A stretch of DNA of 64,000 nt from positions 495,252 to 559,251 of the forward strand of contig NZ_FNIT01000001.1 of NCBI RefSeq assembly GCF_900104035.1, read 5' to 3'. The position numbers and the translations under genes were made by a program. Below, one piece after another: positions 63,473 through 64,000 of the stretch; the stretch's first letter is position 1, and each line of letters opens with the position of its first letter. Below the pieces are notes generated by a model that worked only from the letters and a program-made list of their open reading frames with translations, was not told the origin of the DNA and did not search any database. This DNA comes from Aureimonas jatrophae (GTDB lineage Bacteria > Pseudomonadota > Alphaproteobacteria > Rhizobiales > Rhizobiaceae).

Positions 63473-64000
63473 TCAACCGGTTCGGCGCACGAAGTCCGCA
63501 TCCTGGTCCAGTTTGAGATCGATGCCTTCGTCGGAGGAGCGGTTCGGCACGCCCTCTCGTGGCTGAGTGCCGGAGAACGCTAGGGCTCTCGCCTGCAGGC
63601 TGCGCACATCGCTCGACTGTGCCGGAGCGGGTGCCGTGTCGAGGGACGAGCGGGCCTCCAGTTGAAAGAAGGCGGTTCGCTGGTTGAGGCTGCTGGCCTC
63701 GCCCGACAGGGCTTCGGCGGTGGCGGTCATCTCGGTGGCGGCGCCGGCGTTGGCCTGCGTCACCTGGTCGAGCTGCACCACGGCCTGGTTGATCTGCTCG
63801 ATGCCCACCGACTGCTCGCGGCACGCCGCCGAGATCTCGGCCACCAGCTCCGTGGTCTGCTGGATCGCCGGCAAAAGCTCGGCCATCTTGCGGCCCGCCC
63901 CGGCCGCCGTGTCGAGCGTGCCCGACGACAGCGTCCCGATCTCCACCGCCGCCCCTTGCGCGCGCTCGGCCAGCTTGCGCACCTCGCTCGCCACCACCGC
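63473..64000 (-). CDS. Methyl-accepting chemotaxis protein, C-terminal part (partial)
   Basis: The frame is open to the right edge, so the N-terminus, sensor domain and signalling tip lie outside the window. The visible 175 residues begin AVVASEVRKLAERAQGAA, the C-terminal helix of the methyl-accepting signalling domain after the tip, with the methylation-helix pattern SAACREQSVGIEQINQAVVQLDQVTQ. A variable tail ends DADFVRRTG. No NWETF-type CheR tether is present at the end. It should sense a stimulus and signal to CheA. Confidence 0.92.
   Translation of the reverse strand, partial: AVVASEVRKLAERAQGAAVEIGTLSSGTLDTAAGAGRKMAELLPAIQQTTELVAEISAACREQSVGIEQINQAVVQLDQVTQANAGAATEMTATAEALSGEASSLNQRTAFFQLEARSSLDTAPAPAQSSDVRSLQARALAFSGTQPREGVPNRSSDEGIDLKLDQDADFVRRTG

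Noticed and set aside
63462..63500. tRNA-like start (GGGAAGTAGCTCAACCGGTT)
   Set aside because: Only the acceptor/D-arm consensus is imitated. No anticodon arm, TPsiC arm or matching acceptor stem follows, and the sequence is the end of the chemotaxis receptor gene.

Overview
The window is dense, high-GC, plasmid- and phage-free chromosomal DNA from an alphaproteobacterium, most likely a member of the Hyphomicrobiales (Rhizobiales). The best markers are a RirA iron regulator with Cys91/99/105, a BioY-BioM-BioN biotin importer, a PrsD/PrsE-type type I secretion pair, a liv operon carrying a small DUF6867-like membrane protein, and a TIGR02301-like secreted protein. An Aurantimonadaceae-like genome would fit, but the genus cannot be fixed from this sequence. 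No rRNA, complete tRNA, CRISPR array or insertion sequence was recognised.

Layout. 0-16 kb holds housekeeping genes in short, tightly overlapping operons: tyrosine phosphatase/HD hydrolase/YgfZ, a dihydroorotase-family protein, small exported proteins, Nudix, SRAP, M42 peptidase, ArgO-type exporter, cysS with proline iminopeptidase and a GFA-type enzyme, RarD, LOG, the biotin ECF transporter, and a D-amino acid transaminase. 16-24 kb holds xylulokinase, a complete branched-chain amino acid (or amide) ABC importer (livJ, DUF6867-like, livF, livG, livM, livH) and rirA with an Irr-like box.

24-40 kb is the most distinctive region: a GT4 glycosyltransferase, a type I secretion adaptor and ABC exporter, a serralysin-like RTX metalloprotease, a hexapeptide acetyltransferase, a 936-residue RTX-repeat protein, a methyltransferase, a sulfotransferase/coiled-coil/WsaF-like glycosyltransferase fusion and another glycosyltransferase. 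The arrangement recalls the Caulobacter S-layer loci (secreted RTX protein, its exporter, an S-layer-associated protease, glycan genes) and suggests a secreted surface layer together with the sugar chemistry that decorates or anchors it.

41-49 kb is an amide-utilisation operon: an AmiC-like amide sensor, an AmiR-like ANTAR antiterminator, a Dpp/Opp-type importer and a formamidase/acetamidase. It is preceded by a leader that appears to contain an intrinsic terminator ending 12 bases before amiC. 49-51.6 kb holds a FadR-type regulator and a diguanylate cyclase. 51.6-59 kb holds a sugar or polyol ABC importer with a sugar isomerase/epimerase and a Gfo/Idh/MocA dehydrogenase, facing a LacI-type regulator across a perfect 16-bp palindrome. 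The right end holds a zinc alcohol dehydrogenase, a membrane protein, a GAF-PAS-GGDEF-EAL protein and the C-terminal end of a chemotaxis receptor that runs off the window.
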